A stretch of DNA of 48,339 bases from NCBI GenBank assembly GCA_012728855.1, contig JAAYEH010000700.1:1-48339 (forward strand), in the 5' to 3' direction. Both the position numbers and the translations under genes were made by a program. The notes below the pieces were generated by a model. That model had not been told where the DNA came from. It did not search any database and was given only the letters and a program-made list of their open reading frames with translations. The stretch is from Rhodopirellula sp. GTDB lineage: Bacteria; Planctomycetota; Planctomycetia; Pirellulales; Thermoguttaceae. This document shows, piece by piece, positions 27,099 through 35,334 of this stretch (positions are counted from its first letter, which is position 1; the number at the start of each line of letters is the position of its first letter).

Positions 27099-28100
27099 AT
27101 GTCGACTCGTCACAAGGCTTTTACTCTTGTCGAGTTGTTGGTGGTTATTGCGATCATCGGGATCTTGATCGCGCTGTTGTTGCCGGCGGTGCAAGCGGCG
27201 AGAGAGGCCGCCAGGCGTAGTCAGTGTTCCAACAACCTCAAGCAGTTGGGCCTGGCATTGCACAACTACCACGACAGCTTCGGTTCGTTTCCGCCCGGCG
27301 GTTTGTGGGCGTACGGGAATCCCTGGCCGCCCGCGGTGTGGCCCGGACCGAATCCGGAGCGCGGTTCCACGCTGGTGCATCTTCTCCCTTTCATGGAGCA
27401 GTCGGCGCTCTACGACGCCATCAATTTCACCAGCAACGCTTCGGTCCACACGCAACTCGTCAACGGAGTACAAGTAGAAGACCACATCATTCCAGCCTAT
27501 GTTTGCCCCAGCGACACGAACTCCGGCCTCTTGGATATCGGCGGCAACCCGCGTGCGGTCCATAACTATACCGGCACGGAAGGGCCGAAGGGAAAATCGA
27601 GTTCGGGCGGCGCGCCATGCAGCAATTGTCCCGACGGCCCCGTCTATGCCGCCATGCTCAACACCTGCGTGCCGGCGCTTCCCAACCCGTCGCTGCCCAA
27701 CCAGGAGAGGGGCGCCTTCTTGAGGATCTCCAATCCCTGGTGCTCGAAGATAAAGGACATCCAAGACGGATTGAGCAACACGCTATTCATGGGAGAGGTT
27801 CTCCGCGATTGCAGCACCCACGTGCAAATCGGATGGGCCAGCGCCAACAGCCAACAGGGCATGACGACCACCAGCATCCCCATCAACTATGACTCCTGCG
27901 GCAAAAAGGACAGCGGAATCGGCGATTGCTGGCAACCCTGCAACTGGAGCACCGCCTTCGGCTACAAGTCGCGCCATCCCGGGGGAGCCGGCTTCGTCTT
28001 CGGCGACGGAGCGGTCCACTTCCTTCCTGAAACGATCGAATACTGCCTCTACCAACGACTGGGACATCGTGCGGACGGGGTGCCGGTCACTGTGCCTTGA
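27099..28100 (+). CDS. DUF1559 protein with prepilin-type N-terminus
   Basis: A 333-residue protein with a type IV pilin-like leader: short basic MSTRHKA, then FTLVELLVVIAIIGILIALL with Glu at position +5 of the mature form, cleaved by a prepilin peptidase. It continues with AVQAAREAARRSQCSNNLKQ and LGLALHNYHDSFGSFPPGG, the standard DUF1559 opening, and ends with the H-x-G-G-A-x-F-x-x-G-D-G-x-V-H-F type tail (SRHPGGAGFVFGDGAVHFLP). These proteins are hugely expanded in planctomycetes, and their role in pseudopili or surface fibres is not settled. The ATG at 27099 has GGGAGG upstream and is preferred over 27084. The lipoprotein gene follows after 45 bases, the usual pairing. Confidence 0.95.
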   Translation: MSTRHKAFTLVELLVVIAIIGILIALLLPAVQAAREAARRSQCSNNLKQLGLALHNYHDSFGSFPPGGLWAYGNPWPPAVWPGPNPERGSTLVHLLPFMEQSALYDAINFTSNASVHTQLVNGVQVEDHIIPAYVCPSDTNSGLLDIGGNPRAVHNYTGTEGPKGKSSSGGAPCSNCPDGPVYAAMLNTCVPALPNPSLPNQERGAFLRISNPWCSKIKDIQDGLSNTLFMGEVLRDCSTHVQIGWASANSQQGMTTTSIPINYDSCGKKDSGIGDCWQPCNWSTAFGYKSRHPGGAGFVFGDGAVHFLPETIEYCLYQRLGHRADGVPVTVP

Positions 28101-28145
28101 ATCTGATCGACATCTCATCTCGCAGCACGGAAAGGATTTTTCAAC

Positions 28146-28607
28146 ATGTCTTGCATACGCATTTTCCTTGCACTCGGCACATTCGGCATCCTCACCGTCG
28201 TCGCCGGGTGCGGTTCCGGGCGACCGGAAACCGCCGCGGTCAGCGGCAAAGTTACCTTGGATGGCGAACCGGTCGAAGGTGCCACTGTGGCTCTTTTTCA
28301 CCCCGACGGCGGACAACCTGCCCGCGGGGTGACCGATGCCTCCGGCGCCTTTGTCCTGACAACCTTTGAAGCGGGCGACGGCGCTTTGCTCGGTCAGCAT
28401 AAGGTGACCGTCAGCAAGATCGATGAATCGGCGCAGCAGTCTGCCGATCCGTCCGCCGAACTCGCGACGCCAACGAGTAACGCGGATCTGTCCGTGACCG
28501 CAAAACACCTCTTGCCCATCATCTATTCCAGCCCCTCGACATCCGATCTGACCGTGGATGTCAAGCAGGGAATGGAGCCGATCGTGCTTGACTTGAAGTC
28601 CAAATAG
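28146..28607 (+). CDS. Small lipoprotein with carboxypeptidase-regulatory-like (transthyretin-type) fold
   Basis: A 153-residue protein with a lipoprotein signal (LALGTFGILTVVAGC, lipobox VAGC) and then a single beta-sandwich domain: AAVSGKVTLDGEPVEGATVA, LFHPDGG, GVTDASGAFVLTTFEAGDGA and HKVTV. This is the common carboxypeptidase-regulatory-like partner of DUF1559 genes in planctomycetes. It should be anchored to a membrane by its N-terminal cysteine. Its function is not established; binding or stabilising the pilin-like partner is a guess from gene order. Its TAG stop is followed at once by the left end of palindromic element copy 3. Confidence 0.88.
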   Translation: MSCIRIFLALGTFGILTVVAGCGSGRPETAAVSGKVTLDGEPVEGATVALFHPDGGQPARGVTDASGAFVLTTFEAGDGALLGQHKVTVSKIDESAQQSADPSAELATPTSNADLSVTAKHLLPIIYSSPSTSDLTVDVKQGMEPIVLDLKSK

Positions 28608-28756
28608 GCATCGGCGAAAAACACCTGCCGCAACCAAGAAGGGGTCGGGAGTCTTTTTCCGTATCGGCCTCACCGCCGCTCGGAATGTCCAACTCGGTCG
28701 GCGGCCGATACGGAAAAAGACTCCCGACCCCCTTGCGCCGCCCGGCGTTTTTCTAG
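28608..28756. repeat. Long palindromic element, copy 3 (right outer arm decayed)
   Basis: The left outer end GCATCGGCG begins on the base after a TAG stop codon. Inner 29-bp arms at 28641-28669 and 28703-28731 match perfectly. In the right outer arm only GGCGTTTTTC is still recognisable as the partner of the left GAAAAACACC region. The element occupies nearly the whole gap between the lipoprotein and moaE. Confidence 0.9.
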
Positions 28757-28767
28757 GACACGTTCTT

Positions 28768-29217
28768 ATGATCGAACTCGCCAACGCGCCCATCGACGTT
28801 GACCGTGTTTTGCGTGCCGTGCAGAGTCCCGCCGCGGGGGCCGCGGTGTTGTTCTTGGGAACTGCCCGCCAGGAGACCGGGGGCAGACGGACCGCCTCGT
28901 TGGACTATCAGTGCTATCCGGAAATGGCGGAAAAGCAGCTCGGAGATCTGGAAATCGAGGCGCGCGAGCGTTGGCCCTTGATAGAATGTTCAATGGTGCA
29001 TCGCTTGGGTCGTCTGGAGATCGGCGAGGTGGCGGTGGCGGTGGCGGTGAGCGCCGCCCACCGGCAACCGGCTTTTGAGGCGGGCCAGTGGCTCATCGAC
29101 CAGATCAAATGCATCGTTCCGATTTGGAAACGCGAGAATTGGGCGGACGGAGAAAGTCAGTGGATCCATCCCGGCTTGGAGACGCCGCCCACCGCGGCGA
29201 GGAACAGCCCGTCGTGA
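28768..29217 (+). CDS. moaE: Molybdopterin synthase catalytic subunit MoaE
   Basis: A 149-residue protein matching MoaE in length and order: AGAAVLFLGTARQETGG, LDYQCYPEMAEKQL, VHRLGRLEIGEVAVAVAVSA and the catalytic-site region DQIKCIVPIWKRE, with Lys114 and Lys121 in the positions of the two conserved lysines of Escherichia coli MoaE. The MoaD-MoaE heterotetramer transfers sulfur to precursor Z (cPMP) to give molybdopterin, in the cytoplasm. No moaD is present in the window. The C-terminal text after WIHPG is short and variable. The stop overlaps the moaA GTG start (GTGA), so the pair is translationally coupled. Confidence 0.95.
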   Translation: MIELANAPIDVDRVLRAVQSPAAGAAVLFLGTARQETGGRRTASLDYQCYPEMAEKQLGDLEIEARERWPLIECSMVHRLGRLEIGEVAVAVAVSAAHRQPAFEAGQWLIDQIKCIVPIWKRENWADGESQWIHPGLETPPTAARNSPS

Positions 29218-30215
29218 GCTTCCGCGGCCCTCTGGTTGACCGTTTCGGGCGGACTCACACCGACTTGCGAATTTCGGTGACCGACCGCTGCAATCTCCGC
29301 TGCCTCTATTGCATGGCGGCGGAAGGGGTGGAATTTCGGCCGCACTCGGCCATTCTTTCCTTCGAGGAAATTGAGCGATTCGTCCGCGTCGCGGCACGTT
29401 TGGGGATCGGCAAAGTACGGATCACCGGCGGCGACCCCCTGGTGCGCCGCGGTGTCCTTCACCTGGTCGAGATGCTGGCGGCGCTGCCCGAGATTCGCGA
29501 CCTGGCGATGACAACCAATGCGGTGCTGCTGGAGGAATACGCGCATCGGCTCAAGGCGGCGGGCATCCACCGGCTGAACATCAGCCTCGATACGCTCGAC
29601 CGCAAGAGGTTCGAGCAGATCACCCGCCGCGACGAACTACCGCGCGTGCTCCGCGGAATCGAAGCCGCCTGCCGCGCCGGTTTTCGCCAGATCAAGCTGA
29701 ACGCCCTGGCCATTCGCGGCCGGACGGAAAAGGAGATCGTGCCGCTGGCCCGCTTCGCTCGCGACTACGGGTTGGAACTGCGGTTCATCGAGTTCATGCC
29801 GCTCGACGCCGCTCGGCAATGGCGCAGCGACCAGGTGTTGCCGGGCCATGAGATCCTCGAGATCCTACGCGAAAACCTGGGACCGATCGAAGCGGTCGTC
29901 CCAGACGTCCCCGGCGCACCGGCCAGCGTGTATCGGTTCGCCGACGGCCGGGGCCGCGTCGGTGTGATCGCCACCGTGACGGAGCCGTTTTGCGATCAGT
30001 GCGGCCGGCTGCGGTTGACCGCGGAAGGAAAGCTGCGCAACTGCCTCTTTGCGACCGACGAGTGGGACGCCCGCCCGTTGCTTCGCGACGGCGGCACCGA
30101 CGACGAAATCGCTCAGCTTCTGCTGGCGGCGGTTGGCGCCAAGAAGAAAGCGCACGGCACCGACACCGGCGAGTTTGCCGCTCCCGAGCAGTCGATGCAC
30201 CAGATCGGCGGCTGA
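29214..30215 (+). CDS. moaA: GTP 3',8-cyclase MoaA
   Basis: A 333-residue radical SAM enzyme that starts molybdenum cofactor synthesis from GTP. The N-terminal cluster motif is Cys26-x3-Cys30-x2-Cys33 (RCNLRCLYC), the second cluster is in FCDQCGRLRLTAEGKLRNC, and the chain ends in Gly-Gly (HQIGG), as MoaA needs. Other family text is FIEFMPL and NISLDTLD. One departure is visible: the usual GGEP motif after strand 2 reads GGDP (Asp74). The GTG start at 29214 is set by AGGA upstream and by the four-base overlap with moaE; longer upstream extension lies inside moaE. A repeat unit begins four bases after the stop. Confidence 0.95.
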   Translation: MSFRGPLVDRFGRTHTDLRISVTDRCNLRCLYCMAAEGVEFRPHSAILSFEEIERFVRVAARLGIGKVRITGGDPLVRRGVLHLVEMLAALPEIRDLAMTTNAVLLEEYAHRLKAAGIHRLNISLDTLDRKRFEQITRRDELPRVLRGIEAACRAGFRQIKLNALAIRGRTEKEIVPLARFARDYGLELRFIEFMPLDAARQWRSDQVLPGHEILEILRENLGPIEAVVPDVPGAPASVYRFADGRGRVGVIATVTEPFCDQCGRLRLTAEGKLRNCLFATDEWDARPLLRDGGTDDEIAQLLLAAVGAKKKAHGTDTGEFAAPEQSMHQIGG

Positions 30216-30218
30216 ACG

Positions 30219-30250
30219 CTTTGGAGTGCGCACGACTTGTCGTCGCTTTC
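30219..30250 (+). repeat. TTTGGAGTGCG element, copy 2
   Basis: CTTTGGAGTGCG, then the palindrome ACGAC-TT-GTCGT and CGCTTTC, beginning four bases after the moaA stop. Compare 26809-26841 and 35517-35548. Confidence 0.8.
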
Positions 30251-30310
30251 TCCCCTTGCTTTCTCTCGATGCCTTTTTCGTGGCGGAAATTTAAAGGCGG
30301 AATCTCCCGA

Positions 30311-31840
30311 TTACCGCACCGCCGGCACGAGTTCTCCACCGATCGGGTGGTGCTGGAGAAACACCCGGCTCATCTGAAGACGATTTTCGCGGTGCAGTTT
30401 CGCCGTTAGCAAGCTGGAGTGGTCGGCGCCCGGAATGATCGTTACCTCCGCATCGCTGCCCAACTCCCGCAGCGTATCGGCCAGCAGTTTCACGGCGCCT
30501 TCCAAGTAAAACGTATCCTGGCCCGCCGCCGTAATGTGCAGCTTGCCCGCCAGCCTGGGGCCGAGACGCGACCAGTTACGCTTGAGAAGCAGACGGATGT
30601 CGTAAGCCTGCCATGCCTCGGCAATTCCCGCATCGATCTGCCCTGTTGTCCGATCGCAAATCTTCGCCGGCGCTCGATCGTCGCCGAGGGGACTGAATAC
30701 CGCCTCGAACGACCGGAACTGCCCGCCATATTTCAGAACGTCGTCCATGCCGACGAAGGGCTCGTACCAGAGCGCCGGCTCGAGCCCGCGACGGGCGATC
30801 GGCCGCGGATTGCCCTGCGGGTCGCGGAACAAGCTCAGTGGTGGCTCGGCGTAGAGATCCACCTTCTGGAAGTCGCGGAAATCGACCGGATCGGGAGCCA
30901 GGCTCCAGACGCCGCCGAACGTCTCGGGATAGTTTACCTGGAGCCACAACGACGCCCAGCCGCCTGAACTGTGCCCGGTAACAAACCGTGCCGTTGCCGC
31001 GGGGATGGTCCGATACTGGCGCTCGACCGCGGGAATCAATTCCCGCACCAAGGCATCGCCGCGGGGGCCGTTGGTGGCGCTGTTGGCGAAGACGTGATGG
31101 CCCCACTTGCACTGCCCGCTCAACAACACGCGGATGAAATCCACCTCCCCCGCTCCCGCCGCCGGCGGACCGTACAGGTAACCCCGCGCCAAGTCCCGAT
31201 GGCTGCCGCTGAATCCGGGAATCACATAGATGACCGGATAGCGCCGGTCCGGCTCGGTGTGATAGCCTGCGGGCAACACAACGGCGGACGGTTCGATCAC
31301 CTCGCGGCCGTGAAATTCCGACAGCAGCCGGCTGCGGACGGGGAATTCCTCGATCCATGGCGATTGAGGAAACGGCGGCAGCTCCACCACGCGATCGAGA
31401 ACCAACGGCACCGTGCCCGACTGGTCTGCATCCAGGTTCGCGCGAACGGCAGCGCTGTAGAAGTTACCGGCTGCCCGGCCCGGTTGCGGCTCGTCGAAAG
31501 AGTGGTCGAGTACGGCCTGAACACGATACTCGCCCGCCGGCAGCTTCGAGAGCGGAGCAGGGAAAGCGTCGGATTGCGCGTCGATTTCAGCGGTCGTCCC
31601 CGGCATCAGTCCGTCGACATCCTCTCCGAAGAACGGTTCCGGCCGGAACCAGTCGGGACCGAATCGCGGCTCCGGCGACCGCCGGGAAAGGAAAACATAG
31701 AGCCGCCCGGTAACGGGCTGTTTGGCCACGTTCGTGGCGAGTTCGACGCGAAACCGCAGTGGCTCCGCGGCAGCAATCGAGTGCAACGCGGCAAGGAAGA
31801 CAAGAACCGGCAGAAGTCGCTTGAATCGTCGCACGTTCAT
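30311..31840 (-). CDS. Secreted esterase (esterase D/Fes-like alpha/beta hydrolase)
   Basis: A 509-residue protein with a Sec signal peptide (LLPVLVFLAALHSIAAAEP). About 130 residues of N-terminal beta-rich domain come first (RFRVELATNVAKQPVTGRLY). A putative-esterase domain follows: YPVIYVIPGFSGSHRDLARG, the nucleophile elbow GHSSGGWAS, a possible acid region and a late His in GADHSS. Catalytic Ser is therefore in GHSSGG. The family cleaves esters, including siderophore, feruloyl and acetyl esters; the substrate here is unknown. It lies 49 bases downstream of the large PQQ-type gene on the same strand, so co-transcription is likely. Confidence 0.87.
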   Translation of the reverse strand: MNVRRFKRLLPVLVFLAALHSIAAAEPLRFRVELATNVAKQPVTGRLYVFLSRRSPEPRFGPDWFRPEPFFGEDVDGLMPGTTAEIDAQSDAFPAPLSKLPAGEYRVQAVLDHSFDEPQPGRAAGNFYSAAVRANLDADQSGTVPLVLDRVVELPPFPQSPWIEEFPVRSRLLSEFHGREVIEPSAVVLPAGYHTEPDRRYPVIYVIPGFSGSHRDLARGYLYGPPAAGAGEVDFIRVLLSGQCKWGHHVFANSATNGPRGDALVRELIPAVERQYRTIPAATARFVTGHSSGGWASLWLQVNYPETFGGVWSLAPDPVDFRDFQKVDLYAEPPLSLFRDPQGNPRPIARRGLEPALWYEPFVGMDDVLKYGGQFRSFEAVFSPLGDDRAPAKICDRTTGQIDAGIAEAWQAYDIRLLLKRNWSRLGPRLAGKLHITAAGQDTFYLEGAVKLLADTLRELGSDAEVTIIPGADHSSLLTAKLHRENRLQMSRVFLQHHPIGGELVPAVR

Positions 31841-31889
31841 GGTGATTCCACCCCTGGCGTACTTTCAGCAGCCGGGCTGCTCATTACTT

Positions 31890-34800
31890 TTACCCGGCCC
31901 CAACCCCAAAGCAGATCAGCTTCCCGTCGCGGGTCGAGACAAAGAGCCGATCCGCCGCGGCAGCCATGCCGTCCCAGAGCGGAGCAGGCAAATCTGTCTT
32001 GGCGAGAAGCTTGCCGTCGACCACGGAAACCGCCGTCAGGCCCCCCTCGGAACCGGCAGCCAGCAGTGTATCTCCGGCGAGAAGCAACGCCGCGATGGTC
32101 TGCTTCGGCTCGCTTTCATCGAAGACGGCCGACTGCCACATCGCCCCGGCGGCGAGCCGGTCGCTCTGCCAGACGTCTCCGTCCTTCTTGCGAAAGTTCT
32201 CGCTGGTGGCCCAACCGGTGAGCCAGCGGGTGTTGAACTTCTCGCGGCTTTGCGGATCGAAATCGCGGCGGAACACACTCCGTTCATCGCGAAGCACCCC
32301 CAGCACGCGGTTGCCTTGGTAGACGGCCAAATGCCGCATTCCCGACGCGTTGCCACCGTGACGCGGCTGGTGCCGCGGCGCATAGCTCCAGCAGCTTCGT
32401 GGTACCACCGCGTCGAAGCCGTCCCCGGCGAGCATGGCAAAGGCATCGAGCGCTTTGCAGGTCATCTCGCCGGTCTTGGCGTCGAAAAGCCATCGTGACA
32501 TGGCCACACTGCCATTCTCGCGGTGCAGCAGATCGAAGTTGTCGTACTCCAGCCCGCTCGAACCGTAGAAATTCTGGGTGGGCACCGTATCGAGCCGCTT
32601 CTCCCAACGGACCGCGCCGGTGGCCGGTTCCACCGCAAAGATGCGGATTCCGCCATCGGCCAGCGGCTGCCTCCCCGCGGCGAAGTAAGCGGTATCGTCC
32701 ACCACGAGCACACTGCCGGGGACGGGCCAGGGGGACTCGACCTGCCCGTAGGCCACGATCTGCTCATCGCTCCCGGCAGCGCGGAATCGCCATGCCGGCT
32801 GTCCATCCTCAGCGCGAAGGGCGTAGACCGAGCCGCTCTTCGAACCGAACAGACAGAGGCCGCGATCGAGCGTCGGCGGAGTGTCGACGCGACCGTCCGC
32901 CGTAAAACGCCAGCGCGGCTTGCCTGTGACCGCGTCCAATGCGACGACCTCGTGAGCGTCGGGCCGCGCCACCACGGCCAGCCCGCCGGCAACGACCGGC
33001 GCCGTGATCGGCCCATGAACGAAGGGATTCTCGCGCCAGTCTTCCACAATGGTCCCCTCGGGCCAATCGCCCAGCGAAGCTGTCCAAAGTACCGCAAGCT
33101 CCCGTGGCAGTTCCATGGTGGTGCTGCCGCTCCGCCACGCATCGTGGCGGTAACACGGCCAGGAAGAAAGCGGAGAGTCCAGAGTCGAGAGTCGAGAGCC
33201 GGGCAGATCGCGCGGAGAGCCGACGCCAGGATACGCCGGCCCGCGTTCCAATCGCTCCTTCCCGCTCTCCTCTCCCTTTCCGGCTCTAGACTCTTGACCC
33301 TCGACTCTCGACTCTCCCGCCATTGCCGCATAGCCGCGGAGCATCGGCCAGCAGACACAGTGCTTGGGTGTCACGTTGACCAGACCGTTGGCCGGCACCC
33401 AACCGACGTCCCGCCCGCAGGCTGCCTTGGTGATGCGGTTGGCGTCCATCTCGCCGGTCGCCAGATCGGTCATTTCCATTTCGCCCGAGAAGATGAAACG
33501 CCGGGTCGCCACGGGTGGGAAGCAGTGGCACAGCCCGGCCTTGTAGGTCTTCTTCACTTCGCCCGTCGTCGCATCCACCGCCACACATTGCCGATCCTCC
33601 AGCAGCCAGAGCAGATCGTCGATGAACATCGCGCGGGCTTGCTTCATGTGATTCATGCTCGGCACGAAGTCGCGGCTGAAGAGGAGATTGCCGTCACCGG
33701 CCGAGAGCACCTGGATGGAATTGCCTTCTTTCGTGTCGTTCAATGTGGAAACTTCCAGCGCGATTCGGTCGCCGTGGATCACCGAACGGCGCACCGCCGG
33801 CAGCCAGGCATACTCGCTCTGTTTCCATCGCACGCTGCCGTCGACCATCGCCAGGCTCACGGCCACCGGCTTCTCGCCCCGTCGCGGAGAACCTTCCATA
33901 AGGAAGACCGCGTCATCGCTGGCCACGACATAGCGCGGTTCCGCGGCGTCGTACTTCCATCGCAGATCCCCCTTTTGCATCGCGACCGCGCGGACCGTCG
34001 CCGCATCGATCGTCAGCAGTGTATCACCGACGACGAGGAGTTCCGCCGGCTTGCCCGCTTCGGCGTACGTGCATAGCAGTTCGCCCGTCCTGCCGTCGAG
34101 CGCCGTGACGGCGCCGTCGGTCACCACGATCAACCGGTCGCCGGCGGCGACCGGCCGGACGCTGCCCGCCTGGTATTGAAAGGAAAACCCGCCGCGGGCC
34201 GGTGAGGGACTGAGGCTGCGCTGCCACAGTCGCAAGCCATTGAATGCATCGCGAGTCCAAACGCCTCCGTAATAATTGCGCCCCGCAGCCGTGACCATAT
34301 TGCTAATCTCCACCGAAGGCCCCGCCACCCAGCGGACACGGCGCGGCGGGCCGACGGCGGTATCCTGCGAGACGGCGTTTCCGTCGGCCGCGTGGCGCGG
34401 ATGCGTCCAGCCGTCCATCGCCGCGGGCCACGGCTTACGTGCGGCGTGCCAGCCGCCGGCGTTCTGCAAAGGCTCAATGCCTACTTGTCCGAAGTCCACA
34501 GCGTCGACATTTCCCTGCCAGAGCACAACTCCGCCCGGGCAGAGCACCCTGGCGATTTCCGAAATGGTCGCCTTGTCAGCCAGGTCCGCCGGAACCACGA
34601 CAATATTGACGAGGTTCTCCGCGTAGGGCAACGCTTCCCGGGGAGATCGTTGAACAACGGAAAGCAGCCCGTACAGTCCTTGCCCGTAGACGTCGCTGCG
34701 AGCTTTGGAAACCGCGTCTTCGCGAGAATCGAGTACCTGGACAAGGTAGTTGCCGGTACGAACCAACGGCACCAGTGGTTCCAGATCGTCGCAACCGAGT

Positions 34801-34952
34801 TGCACGCAGAGGCCGCCGGGGATCTTCAAATCGCCGGCCACCGCGAGCAGGTTGTCCGCTCCTTTTGCTGCCGGTACGGTGATCGCCAATCGAAGAAGCA
34901 GGAGCAGTACTGCGGAAGCGGCGATGGTTCGGGCGGGCAGGGGCGATCGCAT
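31890..34952 (-). CDS. Secreted methyltransferase-like/PQQ beta-propeller fusion protein (1020 aa)
   Basis: The start at 34952 has a strong AAGGAG just upstream; the open frame to 35195 runs through a repeat and is not coding. The signal peptide (TIAASAVLLLLLRLAITVPA) is followed by a methyltransferase-like region (GGLCVQLGCDD, YLVQVLDS, then ISEIARVLCPGGVVLWQG) that looks degenerate for SAM binding and, if exported, cannot meet cytoplasmic SAM. Most of the rest is PQQ-type propeller blades (VTALDGRTGELLC, CVAVDATTGEVKK, VVALDAVTGKPRWRF, VYALRAEDGQPAWRF). This fusion is common in planctomycetes and its function is unknown. A palindromic repeat at 33172-33315 lies inside the frame without breaking it. 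Confidence 0.85.
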   Translation of the reverse strand: MRSPLPARTIAASAVLLLLLRLAITVPAAKGADNLLAVAGDLKIPGGLCVQLGCDDLEPLVPLVRTGNYLVQVLDSREDAVSKARSDVYGQGLYGLLSVVQRSPREALPYAENLVNIVVVPADLADKATISEIARVLCPGGVVLWQGNVDAVDFGQVGIEPLQNAGGWHAARKPWPAAMDGWTHPRHAADGNAVSQDTAVGPPRRVRWVAGPSVEISNMVTAAGRNYYGGVWTRDAFNGLRLWQRSLSPSPARGGFSFQYQAGSVRPVAAGDRLIVVTDGAVTALDGRTGELLCTYAEAGKPAELLVVGDTLLTIDAATVRAVAMQKGDLRWKYDAAEPRYVVASDDAVFLMEGSPRRGEKPVAVSLAMVDGSVRWKQSEYAWLPAVRRSVIHGDRIALEVSTLNDTKEGNSIQVLSAGDGNLLFSRDFVPSMNHMKQARAMFIDDLLWLLEDRQCVAVDATTGEVKKTYKAGLCHCFPPVATRRFIFSGEMEMTDLATGEMDANRITKAACGRDVGWVPANGLVNVTPKHCVCWPMLRGYAAMAGESRVEGQESRAGKGEESGKERLERGPAYPGVGSPRDLPGSRLSTLDSPLSSWPCYRHDAWRSGSTTMELPRELAVLWTASLGDWPEGTIVEDWRENPFVHGPITAPVVAGGLAVVARPDAHEVVALDAVTGKPRWRFTADGRVDTPPTLDRGLCLFGSKSGSVYALRAEDGQPAWRFRAAGSDEQIVAYGQVESPWPVPGSVLVVDDTAYFAAGRQPLADGGIRIFAVEPATGAVRWEKRLDTVPTQNFYGSSGLEYDNFDLLHRENGSVAMSRWLFDAKTGEMTCKALDAFAMLAGDGFDAVVPRSCWSYAPRHQPRHGGNASGMRHLAVYQGNRVLGVLRDERSVFRRDFDPQSREKFNTRWLTGWATSENFRKKDGDVWQSDRLAAGAMWQSAVFDESEPKQTIAALLLAGDTLLAAGSEGGLTAVSVVDGKLLAKTDLPAPLWDGMAAAADRLFVSTRDGKLICFGVGAG
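33172..33315. repeat. Palindromic repeat inside a coding frame (GAGAGTCGAGAGTC family)
   Basis: The left arm (from 33172, GGAGAGTCCAGAGTCGAGAG) and the right arm (to 33315, whose complement begins GGAGAGTCGAGAGTCGAGGG) form an imperfect inverted repeat of about 35-50 bp around a central 60-70 bp. In the host protein it encodes GESRVEGQESRAG on one side and GSRLSTLDSPLSS on the other, low-complexity text unlike the surrounding propeller. The frame stays open. Confidence 0.8.
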
Positions 34953-35060
34953 GGGAGTCTCCTTGGGGGAATACCGGTTCTTCGCCGGTCTTCGCCATGA
35001 TAGCCGGGGCCTTCGCCCGCTGCAATTGCGAGGAGAGGGCATCGACGTTGGACGCGGGAA

Positions 35061-35155
35061 GGGGTCGGGAGTCTTTTTTTCGTGTCGGCCGGGCGGCGCT
35101 TTCGTGTATGAATAGACGCTCTTCCGGCCGACACGAAAAAAAGACTCCCGACCCC
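35061..35155. repeat. Long palindromic element, copy 4 (inner palindrome only)
   Basis: A perfect 30-bp inverted repeat (35061-35090 and 35126-35155). It differs from the other copies by one extra T and by TGTCGGCC in place of TATCGGCC, with the change present in both arms, so the arms have stayed complementary. The outer GCATCGGC arms are not seen. It lies about 110 bases upstream of the methyltransferase-like/PQQ gene. Confidence 0.88.
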
Positions 35156-35240
35156 CTTGGCCTCGCCACCACCGACAAGTACGGCAGCCATTCATTCACC
35201 GATCCTGATGCGTCAGAGACACCCGCTTCTCCCTCCGCGG

Positions 35241-35269
35241 TTGACCGGATATCGTACAGCTTTTAGAAT
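35241..35269 (+). promoter_or_regulatory. Sigma70-like promoter ahead of the ParD-like ORF
   Basis: TTGACC (35241-35246), a 17-base spacer and TAGAAT (35264-35269), each one base from consensus. It lies 65 bases before the small ORF at 35335, in a locally AT-richer stretch. Confidence 0.55.
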
Positions 35270-35334
35270 GGGTAGCATACGAGTTGTGCTCCATTACTTG
35301 TCCGGTCCTACGGTTGTCCGAGGCTCGATCCGAT

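Noticed and set aside
32523..34076. 517-codon plus-strand ORF
   Set aside because: Antisense to the PQQ-type gene; Arg/His/Pro-rich text without domain signals.
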